Origin: Enterococcus xiangfangensis
Lineage (GTDB): Bacteria > Bacillota > Bacilli > Lactobacillales > Enterococcaceae
DNA length: 64,000 bases
Direction of reading: 5' to 3'
NCBI RefSeq assembly: GCF_005405365.1
Contig: NZ_BJDX01000007.1
Location: 1 to 64,000, forward strand
The notes under the pieces: model-generated
What the model saw: only the letters and a program-made list of their open reading frames with translations
Told to the model about the DNA's origin: nothing
The model's database searches: none
Translations under genes and position numbers: made by a program
Shown here: positions 26,223 to 34,382 of the stretch, piece after piece
Numbering within the stretch: position 1 is the stretch's first letter
Layout: each line of letters starts with the position of its first letter

Positions 26223-26989
26223 TATGCCAAACCTCCATTCTTATCTTTCAAATACAATTCGGTGAAGACGTAGCCGATAATAACTGCAAAAACAGCAATT
26301 GGCACAGATGGCAATCCAGAATAGATTGCTAACATAAATCCAAAAGTAAAGAATAATAATGTCCCTTTACCATTCATCGCACGTAGGTTCATAGCAATCC
26401 CCAGCGCTGGTAAAATACCACCGATAGCAGATAGAACATCAAGTGGTCGACCACTTAAAGCATCAACGATTCCTTCTACTGCATCCGCTCCTAAATAAGC
26501 AGCTAATGCAACAGGTACAACAGTAATTAAAAGTAAAAATAATTGCGGTGGAACAATATGAAGCCAGTTAATGCGATCAATCTTTCCTTCTTCAGCTGCT
26601 TTATCAGCCATATGAACAAATGTAATATCTACCGTCATATGAGCAACCCAGATCAACGTTCCTAATAATCCAATTGGTACAGCCAATGTTACGGCAACTG
26701 CTGGTTCAACTTTCGCAGCCATAGCTAAAGCGGTTCCAAGAGTTCCTGCAAGTGCAGGATCCATCGCAACAGTTCCTCCGGCTGAGATAAAAGCTAAATA
26801 AGGCAAGTTGATCGCAGCTCCAATGATACATCCTTGAACCGGGTCACCCAAAATTAATCCTACAACAGTCCCATTCACTAATGGGCGCATCCAGCCATGA
26901 GTTCCAACCAATGAAAGCCAAGGTGTTCCATTGATTCCAAGATAATAAACGACACCGATTAAAATTGCTTGGATTAGACTTATTTTCAT
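26222..26989 (-). CDS. PTS mannose/sorbose-family IIC membrane component
   Basis: 255 residues with about eight hydrophobic segments. It begins ISLIQAILIGVVYYLGINGTPWL and contains GLILGDPVQGCIIGAAINLPYLAF, both diagnostic of the IIC subunit of the mannose/sorbose PTS. It provides the membrane path together with IID. Short spacing to IIB (27 bases) and overlap with IID show tight co-expression. Confidence 0.94.
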   Translation of the reverse strand: MKISLIQAILIGVVYYLGINGTPWLSLVGTHGWMRPLVNGTVVGLILGDPVQGCIIGAAINLPYLAFISAGGTVAMDPALAGTLGTALAMAAKVEPAVAVTLAVPIGLLGTLIWVAHMTVDITFVHMADKAAEEGKIDRINWLHIVPPQLFLLLITVVPVALAAYLGADAVEGIVDALSGRPLDVLSAIGGILPALGIAMNLRAMNGKGTLLFFTFGFMLAIYSGLPSVPIAVFAVIIGYVFTELYLKDKNGGLA

Positions 26990-27015
26990 TTCTCTACTCC
27001 TTTTATTAAATTTTT

Positions 27016-27489
27016 TTATAGCAATCCTTCAATTGCTTGTGAACCCTGATCAGGAATTACATGAATCTTCATTTTTACATTCTGACCAACAATTTTTCTA
27101 AAGGTTTCTTTTTCTTCTTCTGATGCGGAGATATTTTTATAAAATGTTTTGCGGTCTTTTCGTGCGCCCATTCCACCGATAATAATCTCATCAAATTTCA
27201 CGCCGTTTTCAATCAATTTCCAATATGTTTGCGGTTCTTTAGCTAAAACAATAATCTTATGCCCATCTGGAACATTAGCAAGCAACTCTGCACCGGCTGT
27301 GACATCTAAAATAGATAACTTGATTCCATTAGGTACAGCCATTGACATAATTGATTTGGTAAACTCATCGGCTGCTGTTGCGTCATCCACGATGACGATA
27401 TGATTTCCTCCTGTAAATTGTAGCCACGCAGTCATTACTTGCCCGTGAATCAAACGATCATCGATTCTTGCTAATACGATTTCTCCCAT
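27016..27489 (-). CDS. PTS mannose/sorbose-family IIB component
   Basis: 157 residues, cytosolic. The phosphorylated histidine lies in RIDDRLIHGQVMTAW at residue 15. VIVDDATAADEFTKSIM and IIIGGMGARKDRKTFYKNIS also match IIB of the mannose family. It takes phosphate from IIA and gives it to the incoming sugar or polyol. It sits between IIA and IIC in the normal order. Confidence 0.95.
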   Translation of the reverse strand: MGEIVLARIDDRLIHGQVMTAWLQFTGGNHIVIVDDATAADEFTKSIMSMAVPNGIKLSILDVTAGAELLANVPDGHKIIVLAKEPQTYWKLIENGVKFDEIIIGGMGARKDRKTFYKNISASEEEKETFRKIVGQNVKMKIHVIPDQGSQAIEGLL

Positions 27490-27514
27490 TTCTATACACT
27501 CCTAATTTTTATTT

Positions 27515-27946
27515 TCACCTGTTTGAATTTTTTTCTAGTTTTTCCATTTCTTCCAAAAATTCCTTGATGCCTTCTTTTCCCGCAGTCATGGCTGCTTGAT
27601 ACATTGTTTCTAAATCTGCACCAATCATTCGTTGATTAAAAGCCTCAATAATTAGTGGTAAATTCACTCCTGAGATCAAGCGATAACTATGATCCTTCAA
27701 TTTATTAAAAGATAAAGCTGTTTGATTGTATGGACTCGCAGAAAATAGATCAGCTAAAACTAAAACCCCATCTCCTTTATCTAACTGACGAATTCCCGTT
27801 TGAATTTTTTCTCCAAATTCAACAATATCATCACCATGTTTCAATCCTAATGTTTGATACTCTTCCTGTTCACCCATGATGAGACTTAAGCCGTCCATTA
27901 TTCCTGTAGCCATTTCTCCATGAGTAACGATTAATATTCCTGTCAT
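27515..27946 (-). CDS. PTS mannose-family IIA component
   Basis: 143 residues from the ATG at 27946 after GAGGTGG; a GTG nine bases upstream lies inside that site. The phosphorylated histidine is in ILIVTHGEMATG at residue 9. VLVLADLFSASPYNQTA is the second family motif. It is a free IIA, not fused to IIB. It accepts phosphate from HPr. Confidence 0.94.
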   Translation of the reverse strand: MTGILIVTHGEMATGIMDGLSLIMGEQEEYQTLGLKHGDDIVEFGEKIQTGIRQLDKGDGVLVLADLFSASPYNQTALSFNKLKDHSYRLISGVNLPLIIEAFNQRMIGADLETMYQAAMTAGKEGIKEFLEEMEKLEKNSNR

Positions 27947-27979
27947 ACTTTCCACCTCATTTTTTCTTTGATTTGAAAC

Positions 27980-29053
27980 TTACCAATCGAAATGCATAAC
28001 TGTCTTATTCCAACCAGGATTTTTAACGAATTTCTCCATGACCTGTCTAAAATCTTCGCCACTTGAAATTTCAGAAAGTTGTTTAGGTAAAATTTTGCTT
28101 AATGCATTACGATAGTCCGGGTTCATCATCCCTTTAATCACAGCTTCAAAATCAATTGTCGATGAACGGCTACTACCATGAGCAGTAATTCCTTTTTCCA
28201 ATATATCTCTTGTATCAAGAGGTACTAATTCTTCTGTAACACCCATAAAAATAATATCTGCCAATGAGTCTGCAAGCTCAATTGCTTGATTAAGAGCACT
28301 CTCACTAAATTTACCGCCCGTACATTCAATCAGAACATCAAATTTTTCTTTTGAATTTTTAAAATCATAAGTCAATACATTCTCAGTTCTAGCAAAATCA
28401 AAATGTACTAGTTTATCATCTGCTGCACCAAAAACGACAAAACGATCTGCATCAATTCCATATAAATATTTCAACATGACTGCAGTAAAGTAGCCTACAG
28501 GTCCATCCCCAAAAAGAGCAACTCGAGTATCTGATTTTTTCAATTTGTCTTCTACATGGCTAATCGCATGGTGAGAAACAGAAGATAACTCAGATAAAAC
28601 AGCAATTTCATTAGGAACTTCATCTGGAATCCGTACCAAGCATTCTTCAGGATGAACTAAGCGACTCTGTGCCATCCCATCATATCCACTACCTAAAAAT
28701 GCATTTCCTTTTGAATAGTTCACAGGAACACTAGGCTTTTGCTGAATTTCTGGATGTAAAATTTGTCCTGGTATATTTGGCACAACTACTACACGATCAC
28801 CTACAGTGAATTTATCCGAGCGAGTCTCTTTAACGACTCCTATTCCCTCATGTAATAAGGCCATAGGCAATTTTTTAGCTAGAGCCTCCGGTCGCCGCAA
28901 TCCTGCAAAATATCTTAAATCTGCATGACAAATACTGGCATATGTCGGCTCTACTACTACCCAATTCTCAGGAATTTCCCTTGTTTTATTGACTTCTTTA
29001 ATTACTCCTGGCTCAACTAGACTAAATACTCTTGATTCAACCGAATTTACCAT
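27980..29053 (-). CDS. TarJ-like polyol-phosphate 2-dehydrogenase
   Basis: 357 residues, medium-chain dehydrogenase. The segment SICHADLRYFAGLRRP and the KLPMALLHEGIGVV stretch closely follow ribitol-5-phosphate dehydrogenase TarJ; GDGPVGYFTAVMLKYLYG is the nucleotide-binding site and GSSRSSTIDF is also TarJ-like. There is no structural zinc loop. As first gene of a mannose-class PTS operon it most likely oxidises the polyol phosphate made by the PTS, as in the ribitol system of Lactobacillus casei. A good GAGGAGG site precedes the ATG. Confidence 0.85.
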   Translation of the reverse strand: MVNSVESRVFSLVEPGVIKEVNKTREIPENWVVVEPTYASICHADLRYFAGLRRPEALAKKLPMALLHEGIGVVKETRSDKFTVGDRVVVVPNIPGQILHPEIQQKPSVPVNYSKGNAFLGSGYDGMAQSRLVHPEECLVRIPDEVPNEIAVLSELSSVSHHAISHVEDKLKKSDTRVALFGDGPVGYFTAVMLKYLYGIDADRFVVFGAADDKLVHFDFARTENVLTYDFKNSKEKFDVLIECTGGKFSESALNQAIELADSLADIIFMGVTEELVPLDTRDILEKGITAHGSSRSSTIDFEAVIKGMMNPDYRNALSKILPKQLSEISSGEDFRQVMEKFVKNPGWNKTVMHFDW

Positions 29054-29108
29054 TACATTTCCTCCTCATTACCAAGCGCTCATTTGCACTCTTCTTGGCT
29101 CGTTAATG
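29054..29108 (-). other. 5' leader of the PTS operon
   Basis: Short leader between the promoter and the TarJ-like start codon, carrying the GAGGAGG ribosome site. No regulatory RNA structure is evident. Confidence 0.4.
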
Positions 29109-29145
29109 AGTATATCATCCTAATACATTTTTGTAAACGCTTTAA
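29109..29145 (-). promoter_or_regulatory. PTS operon promoter with overlapping CRE site
   Basis: On the - strand TTTACA (29137-29132) and TATACT (29114-29109) are 17 bases apart. The + strand sequence TGTAAACGCTTTAA (29132-29145) matches the catabolite-responsive element consensus TGWAANCGNTNWCA except at one base and overlaps the -35. CcpA binding would block transcription when glucose is present. Confidence 0.82.
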
Positions 29146-29321
29146 ATGAAAAATACTAAATATTTTTGCACAGTCCATTTATAGTATTAAATGCTGTATT
29201 TCTATGAACACAAGGATTTTATAGGATACTACTTCTCCTTTGTCCATTAATTTGATAAAAATAATATTTATTACAACAGCACTCAAAATAACTCGTTATC
29301 ACACGATATATCTCTTTTCCA

Positions 29322-29350
29322 TTGACACTTTCTATTGTTTTACATAAACT
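29322..29350 (+). promoter_or_regulatory. Promoter of the deoR-family regulator gene
   Basis: TTGACA (29322-29327) and TAAACT (29345-29350) are 17 bases apart, about 60 bases before the start codon. The 180 bases between this and the PTS promoter hold no other feature that I can support. Confidence 0.65.
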
Positions 29351-29412
29351 AAGTTTAAAGAGTAGAAATGACTTTCTAAAATATTTACAAATCTTATAAG
29401 AGGGTGAATGAA

Positions 29413-30186
29413 ATGCTCACAGGCGAGCGGAGAGTAAGATTGTTAGAAGAAATTGAAAAAAAACAATTTATTTCTGTAATACAATTATCTGAAATATTTC
29501 AGGTTCATGAGACTACTATTCGAAGAGATCTTGATGAATTAGAATCACAGGGTCTTGTTATACGAATTCATGGTGGTGTTGTTCCAGCAAGTATCAAACA
29601 TGATGAACCAGTGTTTGAAGATCGTGCAACTGAAAATATGCTTGAGAAAACAAATATTGGAAAATACGCTACTAAGTATATAAAAAGTGGTGAAGCTATT
29701 ATTTTAGATTCTGGAACGACAACATTGCAAATTGCTAAAACGTTAAATGAAATGCCGCATCTACAAGACATCACAATTATTACTAATGATGTAAATATCG
29801 CTTCTGTCCTTCGATCTAATCGAAATATTACTACCATTGTTACCGGGGGAACGCTCTTTCATGATAGCTACATGTTGAATGGTCAAATCGCTAACGAGAC
29901 CTTACAGAAGCTCAGTGTAGATAAAATTTTCGTTGCTACTCCTGCCCTTAACGTAGAAAAAGGACTAACTCATTTTAATGAGTTATTAATTACGACAAAA
30001 AAAAATATGATCGAAGCTTCAGCAAAAAAAATCGTTGTTACTGATCATACAAAAATTGGCCGACGAGCTCTGTATACTTTTCTTCCTATTGATCAGATTG
30101 ACTTACTGATTACTGACAATCAAACAGATAAAAAGCTAATTGATGAGATGTATAAAAATGGAATCAAACGAATTGAAACTATTTAG
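29413..30186 (+). CDS. DeoR-family sugar-phosphate-responsive regulator
   Basis: 257 residues from the ATG at 29413, eight bases after AGAGGG; the GTG at 29404 overlaps that site. N-terminal helix-turn-helix (ISVIQLSEIFQVHETTIRRDLDELESQGLVIRIHGG) and a C-terminal DeoR sensor domain (AIILDSGTTTLQIAKTL, VVTDHTKIGRRALY). The family usually represses sugar operons and is released by a phosphorylated intermediate. Its divergent position makes the adjacent PTS/dehydrogenase/aldolase operon the obvious target. Confidence 0.93.
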   Translation: MLTGERRVRLLEEIEKKQFISVIQLSEIFQVHETTIRRDLDELESQGLVIRIHGGVVPASIKHDEPVFEDRATENMLEKTNIGKYATKYIKSGEAIILDSGTTTLQIAKTLNEMPHLQDITIITNDVNIASVLRSNRNITTIVTGGTLFHDSYMLNGQIANETLQKLSVDKIFVATPALNVEKGLTHFNELLITTKKNMIEASAKKIVVTDHTKIGRRALYTFLPIDQIDLLITDNQTDKKLIDEMYKNGIKRIETI

Positions 30187-30200
30187 CAAAAAATGACTGT

Positions 30201-30247
30201 GAATAGAGTAAAGAAATCTTAGTACCTACGGTTTCTTCACTCTATTC
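30201..30247. terminator. Bidirectional hairpin between regulator and tag genes
   Basis: GAATAGAGT and AAAGAAA (30201-30215) pair with TTTCTT and ACTCTATTC (30232-30247), with one unpaired base. It overlaps the tag stop codon. T-runs are weak. Confidence 0.6.
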
Positions 30248-30748
30248 TACTATCTGATCTTGAATGATCCCAGCGGCTTTAAGAAACATACAGGTAACGA
30301 TTGGTCCAACATAGACGAAACCGCGTTTTTTCATATCTTTAGCGATTACAGTGGCTTCTGACAACGTGTTGGGTACTTCATCTTTTAGCTCGTACTCATG
30401 GATGATTGGCACACCGCCTGTAAAATCCCATAGGTATTCAGCAAAACTATCATATTCCTTTAACAGTGTAACGATTGCACGGGCATTTGCTACTATTGCC
30501 CGAATTTTCCGCGGATTGCGGATCATTTCGGGATCGTTGACAATTTGTTCAAGATCTTCTGGAAAAAAGGCTGCGACTTGATGGAAATCCATGTCACAAA
30601 AATTTCTTTCAAAAATTTCCCGCTTGCCGGCAGCTATTTGCCAGCTCAGTCCCGCCTGAAAAACGCCGACTGTCAGCAATAAAAACAACATCCGATCGTC
30701 ATGTGTGGGTTTTCCCCATTGATCCCTATACCATTGTGATTTCTTCAT
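30242..30748 (-). CDS. tag: DNA-3-methyladenine glycosylase I
   Basis: 168 residues from the ATG at 30748 after GGAGG; a GTG nine bases upstream overlaps the site. The protein excises 3-methyladenine from alkylated DNA. The WGKPTHDDRMLFLLLTVGVFQAGLSW opening is typical of Tag, as are NPRKIRAIVANARAI, a GGVP segment and RGFVYVGPIVTCMFLKAAGI near the end. The C-terminus is short and lacks the final zinc-binding histidine and cysteine of E. coli Tag. It stands alone. Confidence 0.9.
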   Translation of the reverse strand: MKKSQWYRDQWGKPTHDDRMLFLLLTVGVFQAGLSWQIAAGKREIFERNFCDMDFHQVAAFFPEDLEQIVNDPEMIRNPRKIRAIVANARAIVTLLKEYDSFAEYLWDFTGGVPIIHEYELKDEVPNTLSEATVIAKDMKKRGFVYVGPIVTCMFLKAAGIIQDQIVE

Positions 30749-31088
30749 GAACTTCACCTCCGTCTAATCATACAAAAACCGCTCACCTTTCCACCAGTAC
30801 TTTTTCTAACTTTTTTAACGGTTCTCATTATATTTTTTGCAATAACAGCTTATTTTTCAACTTTTTTATTTTCTGAACAATCAAATGAAGTCGTTACGCT
30901 TGCGATGCTCAAAAGGAATGATAAAATAAAGAGTCACACTAAACTAATGGTCTCACTCATTTTGATTTTGTTGCTTAAAATGGATGTGCCGACTGCTCTG
31001 ATCATGTTTTAGCATTTTAGAAAATAGATTTTTCAATTGACTATTTACGTCGTCAGGATTAGTAAAAAATACATAAGGAGTACAGTTA
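30749..31088. other. 340-bp spacer upstream of the ABC exporter
   Basis: AT-rich. A candidate promoter, TTGACT (31038-31043) then 17 bases and TAGTAA, lies about 25 bases before the exporter ribosome site (AAGGAG). A 21-codon hydrophobic frame near 30946 has no ribosome site and is not called. Confidence 0.4.
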
Positions 31089-32006
31089 ATGAGCAATGCA
31101 CTTGAAATAAAAGATTTAAAGAAAGTATACGCAACTGGAGTTGAAGCTTTAAAAGGAATTGATTTGACTGTTGAAGCAGGTGATTTCTACGCGTTATTGG
31201 GTCCTAATGGCGCCGGAAAATCCACGACGATTGGGATCATCACTTCCTTAGTCAATAAAACTGCCGGTAATGTCAAAGTTTTTGATTACGATTTAGACAC
31301 AGACTTAGTGATGGCCAAACAGCAAATTGGTTTGGTACCGCAGGAATTTAATTTCAATCCTTTTGAAACAGTCCAACAAATCGTTGTCAATCAAGCCGGA
31401 TACTACGGTGTGCCCCGCAAAGAGGCCTTGATTCGCAGTGAAAAATATTTGAAGCAATCCGACTTATGGGAAAAACGTAATGTGCGGGCACGAATGCTTT
31501 CTGGTGGGATGAAACGTCGTTTGATGATCGCTCGAGCATTGATGCATGAACCACGTCTGCTGATTTTAGATGAACCGACTGCTGGTGTTGATATCGAATT
31601 GCGTCGGGAAATGTGGGCGTTTCTTAAAGAGCTGAATGAAAATGGGACTACGATCATTTTAACGACTCATTACTTAGAAGAAGCGGAGATGCTTTGCCGC
31701 AACATCGGAATCATTCAATCTGGTGAATTGATTGAAAACACTAGCATGAAATCATTATTAGCTAAACTACAATTTGAAACATTTATTTTTGATCTGGCTC
31801 CTTACGACAAAAAGCCTGAGATCCATGGTTTCAAACATACTTTTGAAGACGAACAGACCCTCGAAGTAGAAGTCATTCGCGATCAAGGGATCAATGGTGT
31901 TTTCGAACAATTATCAAACCAAGGAATTAAAGTCCTTTCTATGCGAAACAAATCCAACCGCTTAGAAGAACTATTCCTAAAAATCACGGAGGAAAAACAT
32001 GTCTAA
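31089..32006 (+). CDS. ABC-2-type exporter ATPase subunit
   Basis: 305 residues. Walker A GPNGAGKSTT near residue 40, Q-loop GLVPQEFNFNPFE, signature LSGGMKRRLMIARAL, Walker B LLILDEPTAGVD and H-loop TTHYLEEAE are all present. The C-terminal ~80 residues are the accessory domain of the YadG/drug-exporter group. It overlaps the permease start by eight bases, so the two form one exporter. Substrate not evident. Confidence 0.94.
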   Translation: MSNALEIKDLKKVYATGVEALKGIDLTVEAGDFYALLGPNGAGKSTTIGIITSLVNKTAGNVKVFDYDLDTDLVMAKQQIGLVPQEFNFNPFETVQQIVVNQAGYYGVPRKEALIRSEKYLKQSDLWEKRNVRARMLSGGMKRRLMIARALMHEPRLLILDEPTAGVDIELRREMWAFLKELNENGTTIILTTHYLEEAEMLCRNIGIIQSGELIENTSMKSLLAKLQFETFIFDLAPYDKKPEIHGFKHTFEDEQTLEVEVIRDQGINGVFEQLSNQGIKVLSMRNKSNRLEELFLKITEEKHV

Positions 32007-32769
32007 TTTATATTTCACTGCTCTTAAAAGTCTGGCAGTCAAAGAAACCAACCGCTATTTGCGGATCTGGGTGCAGACTTTAGTTCCGCCAGTCATTACT
32101 ACTTCTTTATATTTTGTCATTTTTGGAAATTTGATCGGCGGACGCATCGGTGATATGGCTGGATTTTCTTATATGGAATTTATCGTCCCCGGCTTGATCA
32201 TGATGTCTGTGATCACCAGTTCTTATGCTAATGTCTCTTCTTCATTTTTCTCACAAAAATTCCAAAAAAATATCGAAGAGATCTTAGTCGCCCCGGTACC
32301 CACTCATATCATTATTTGGGGATTTGTGATCGGCGGAATCGGACGAAGTGTATTAGTCGGAGCATTAGTTACGATCATTTCACTATTTTTTGTCCCGCTT
32401 CATGTTTATTCATGGCTGATCATCATCATCACTTTATTGATGACGTCCATTTTATTTTCATTGGCAGGGTTATTAAATGGTATTTTTGCCCAATCTTTTG
32501 ATGACGTTTCGATCGTACCAACGTTTGTTTTACAGCCGCTGACTTATTTAGGCGGTGTCTTCTATGCGATTTCGATGCTGCCGCCATTCTGGCAAGCTGT
32601 TTCAAAAATCAATCCGATTGTTTATATGATCTCTGGTTTCCGTTATGGTTTCCTCGGTGTTATGGATGTCTCAATTATCGTGTCGATGTCTGTCTTAGTA
32701 TTATTTATCGTCGTTCTTTACAGCATTTGCTGGTATTTGATTGATCGCGGACGCGGATTAAGAAGTTAA
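31999..32769 (+). CDS. ABC-2-type exporter permease subunit
   Basis: 256 residues, six membrane segments. It starts with a cytosolic helix (ALKSLAVKETNRYLRIW) and has the ABC-2 motifs FSYMEFIVPGLIMMSVITSSYAN, NIEEILVAPVPTHIIIWG and YLGGVFYAISMLPPFWQAVSKINP, as in YadH. It forms the membrane part of an exporter with the preceding ATPase. Lipid, polysaccharide and drug substrates are all known for the family. Confidence 0.93.
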   Translation: MSNLYFTALKSLAVKETNRYLRIWVQTLVPPVITTSLYFVIFGNLIGGRIGDMAGFSYMEFIVPGLIMMSVITSSYANVSSSFFSQKFQKNIEEILVAPVPTHIIIWGFVIGGIGRSVLVGALVTIISLFFVPLHVYSWLIIIITLLMTSILFSLAGLLNGIFAQSFDDVSIVPTFVLQPLTYLGGVFYAISMLPPFWQAVSKINPIVYMISGFRYGFLGVMDVSIIVSMSVLVLFIVVLYSICWYLIDRGRGLRS

Positions 32770-32773
32770 AAAA

Positions 32774-32812
32774 AAACTGATTTTGAGTAAATACTCAAAA
32801 TCAGTTTTTTTA
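32774..32812. terminator. Bidirectional terminator
   Basis: Sixteen-base perfect arms AAACTGATTTTGAGTA (32774-32789) and TACTCAAAATCAGTTT (32792-32807) lie between the exporter and truA, with T-rich or A-rich flanks on both sides. Confidence 0.93.
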
Positions 32813-32814
32813 AT

Positions 32815-33552
32815 TTAATAATAGACTTGGTCTAAGAAAAGGCCTTGGGCAGGTGCTGTCTCACCAGCGGCTTCTCTGACTTTATTTTCTAATACCTCAT
32901 CGATAATTGTTACTGGTAGTTTTCCTGCACCGATTTCTAAAATGGTCCCCATTAAGATTCGGACCATTTTGTGCAAGAAGCCATCACCGATAAATGTGAA
33001 GTGCAGCATGCTGCCTTCACGTTCGATCAAAATATTTTCAATCGTTCGAGTCGTTGATTTTTTTGTTTTTTTCAGCGCAGAAAAACCAAGAAAATCATGT
33101 TTACCGATCAATTTTTCGCAAGCTTCGTTCATTTTATCCATATCTAATGCTTGCGGGAAATAGAAGCTGTGATACCGCTCAAAAGCTGTTGGAACTGGAT
33201 CATTCCAAACGTAATAACTGTATTGTTTGCCTTTGACATTATACCGTGCGTGGAAACGCTCCGGCACCTCTTCTACTTTTACCACTACGATGTCGCTTGG
33301 TAAATAACGATTAAAAAATTCCAGCATCTCATTGCGGGCCATTTCAGAATTTGTTTTGAAATTTGCCACTTGTCCCCTAGCATGAGTCCCAGCATCCGTT
33401 CGGCCAGAACCAATGATCTCAATTTTCTCACCAGTCATCTGGGCGATCACACTTTCAATTTTTCCTTGGATCGTTTTTTCTGAATCACCCAAGCGCTGCC
33501 AGCCAAGGTAGCGTTTGCCGTCATATTCGATCGTTAACTTGATATTTCGCAT
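32815..33552 (-). CDS. truA: tRNA pseudouridine synthase A
   Basis: 245 residues. TruA makes pseudouridine at positions 38-40 of tRNA. The catalytic aspartate is in GSGRTDAGTHARGQVA near residue 52. MRNIKLTIEYDGKRYLGWQ at the start and FIGDGFLHKMVRILMGTILEIG in the second half are family marks. Length is normal. It stands alone, far from the ribosomal-protein and energy-coupling-transporter cluster where truA often lies in Firmicutes. Confidence 0.96.
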   Translation of the reverse strand: MRNIKLTIEYDGKRYLGWQRLGDSEKTIQGKIESVIAQMTGEKIEIIGSGRTDAGTHARGQVANFKTNSEMARNEMLEFFNRYLPSDIVVVKVEEVPERFHARYNVKGKQYSYYVWNDPVPTAFERYHSFYFPQALDMDKMNEACEKLIGKHDFLGFSALKKTKKSTTRTIENILIEREGSMLHFTFIGDGFLHKMVRILMGTILEIGAGKLPVTIIDEVLENKVREAAGETAPAQGLFLDQVYY

Positions 33553-33624
33553 AGGATTTTATCCTCCTCTAAAATTTCACACTGACTCACTGTACCACAT
33601 AAGCTGAAGATGCTCTAGTAGGAC

Positions 33625-33666
33625 AAAAAGAAAACTGAAACACAAAGTAACAGTGCTTCAGCTTTT
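33625..33666 (-). terminator. Terminator downstream of the DinB-like gene
   Basis: AAACTGAAACAC (33632-33643) pairs with GTGCTTCAGCTTT (33653-33665) with one G-T and one mismatch, followed by T-rich sequence on the - strand. Confidence 0.65.
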
Positions 33667-33688
33667 TGATCAACTTGCTTTTAAAAAA

Positions 33689-34198
33689 TCATTTTCCAAT
33701 CACTAAGCGTCTAGTATAGACGGCTTGACCTGAATGCATCACGGCATCATCGATTGCTGAAACGATCCGGACTTGTCGCGTGACGGGTGGATCCCAGTTT
33801 GTGTCAATCACATCAGAAAAACTTGCCTCATCAATTTTTTTCAAATAGTGTTTAGTAAATTCAATGCTGACAGCCAAATAATCCAATACTAATTGTCGAT
33901 CAGTCACGATGACTTTTGCGGCTTCTGCTGGTGTATGGCGCCAATCTTCCGTGTCATCAGGCAAGTCTAAGCCAAATTTTTCTGACCAACCGTCGCTCGT
34001 CCACAACGGTTCCGTTTCATTTAAGCCAGAAATTTGGATGTCTAACTCTCGCGCTGTGTGCCACATCAGCCAAGTCACTGATTTGATCAAAGGAGCGGGC
34101 ATTTTATTCGCTTCATCGATCGTCATTTGCTCAAAGGTCTCTTCAAAACGTTCCTGTGCACGATCCAGCATTTCTGTTGTTAATTGCAAGTCTTTCAT
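33689..34198 (-). CDS. DinB-family protein
   Basis: About 169 residues; ATG ATG at the start, the second (34198) being seven bases from AGGAGGG. A four-helix DinB/DUF664 fold: LTTEMLDRAQERFEETF, VTWLMWHTARELDIQISGL with a histidine, and the conserved DDAVMHSGQAVYTRRLV helix with another histidine. Family members bind a divalent metal and some are thiol S-transferases (bacillithiol or mycothiol). The substrate here is unknown. Monocistronic. Confidence 0.84.
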   Translation of the reverse strand: MKDLQLTTEMLDRAQERFEETFEQMTIDEANKMPAPLIKSVTWLMWHTARELDIQISGLNETEPLWTSDGWSEKFGLDLPDDTEDWRHTPAEAAKVIVTDRQLVLDYLAVSIEFTKHYLKKIDEASFSDVIDTNWDPPVTRQVRIVSAIDDAVMHSGQAVYTRRLVIGK

Positions 34199-34350
34199 CA
34201 TGATCCCTCCTAAGTCGCTACTTTCACTCTACTACAGCAACTTTTCACTTTCAAATCGATTCTGTTATCGTAGAAAAAGATTTTCGACTTGTTTTGTCCT
34301 TCAAAAAGTTAACGTCAAAATTTATTCTGTTCGCTTGGCATTTTTGAATC

Positions 34351-34373
34351 AGTTGTGACATTGCGTCGCAACT
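34351..34373 (-). terminator. Weak hairpin after the second CoA-disulfide reductase gene
   Basis: AGTTGTGAC (34351-34359) pairs with GTCGCAACT (34365-34373), one mismatch. It shares the GTGAC/GTC stem of the recurrent terminators but the following T-run is poor. Confidence 0.4.
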
Positions 34374-34382
34374 CCTAACAGC

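Noticed and set aside
30946-31011. 21-codon hydrophobic frame beginning MVSLILILLL
   Set aside because: No ribosome site precedes it and AT-rich spacers give such frames by chance.
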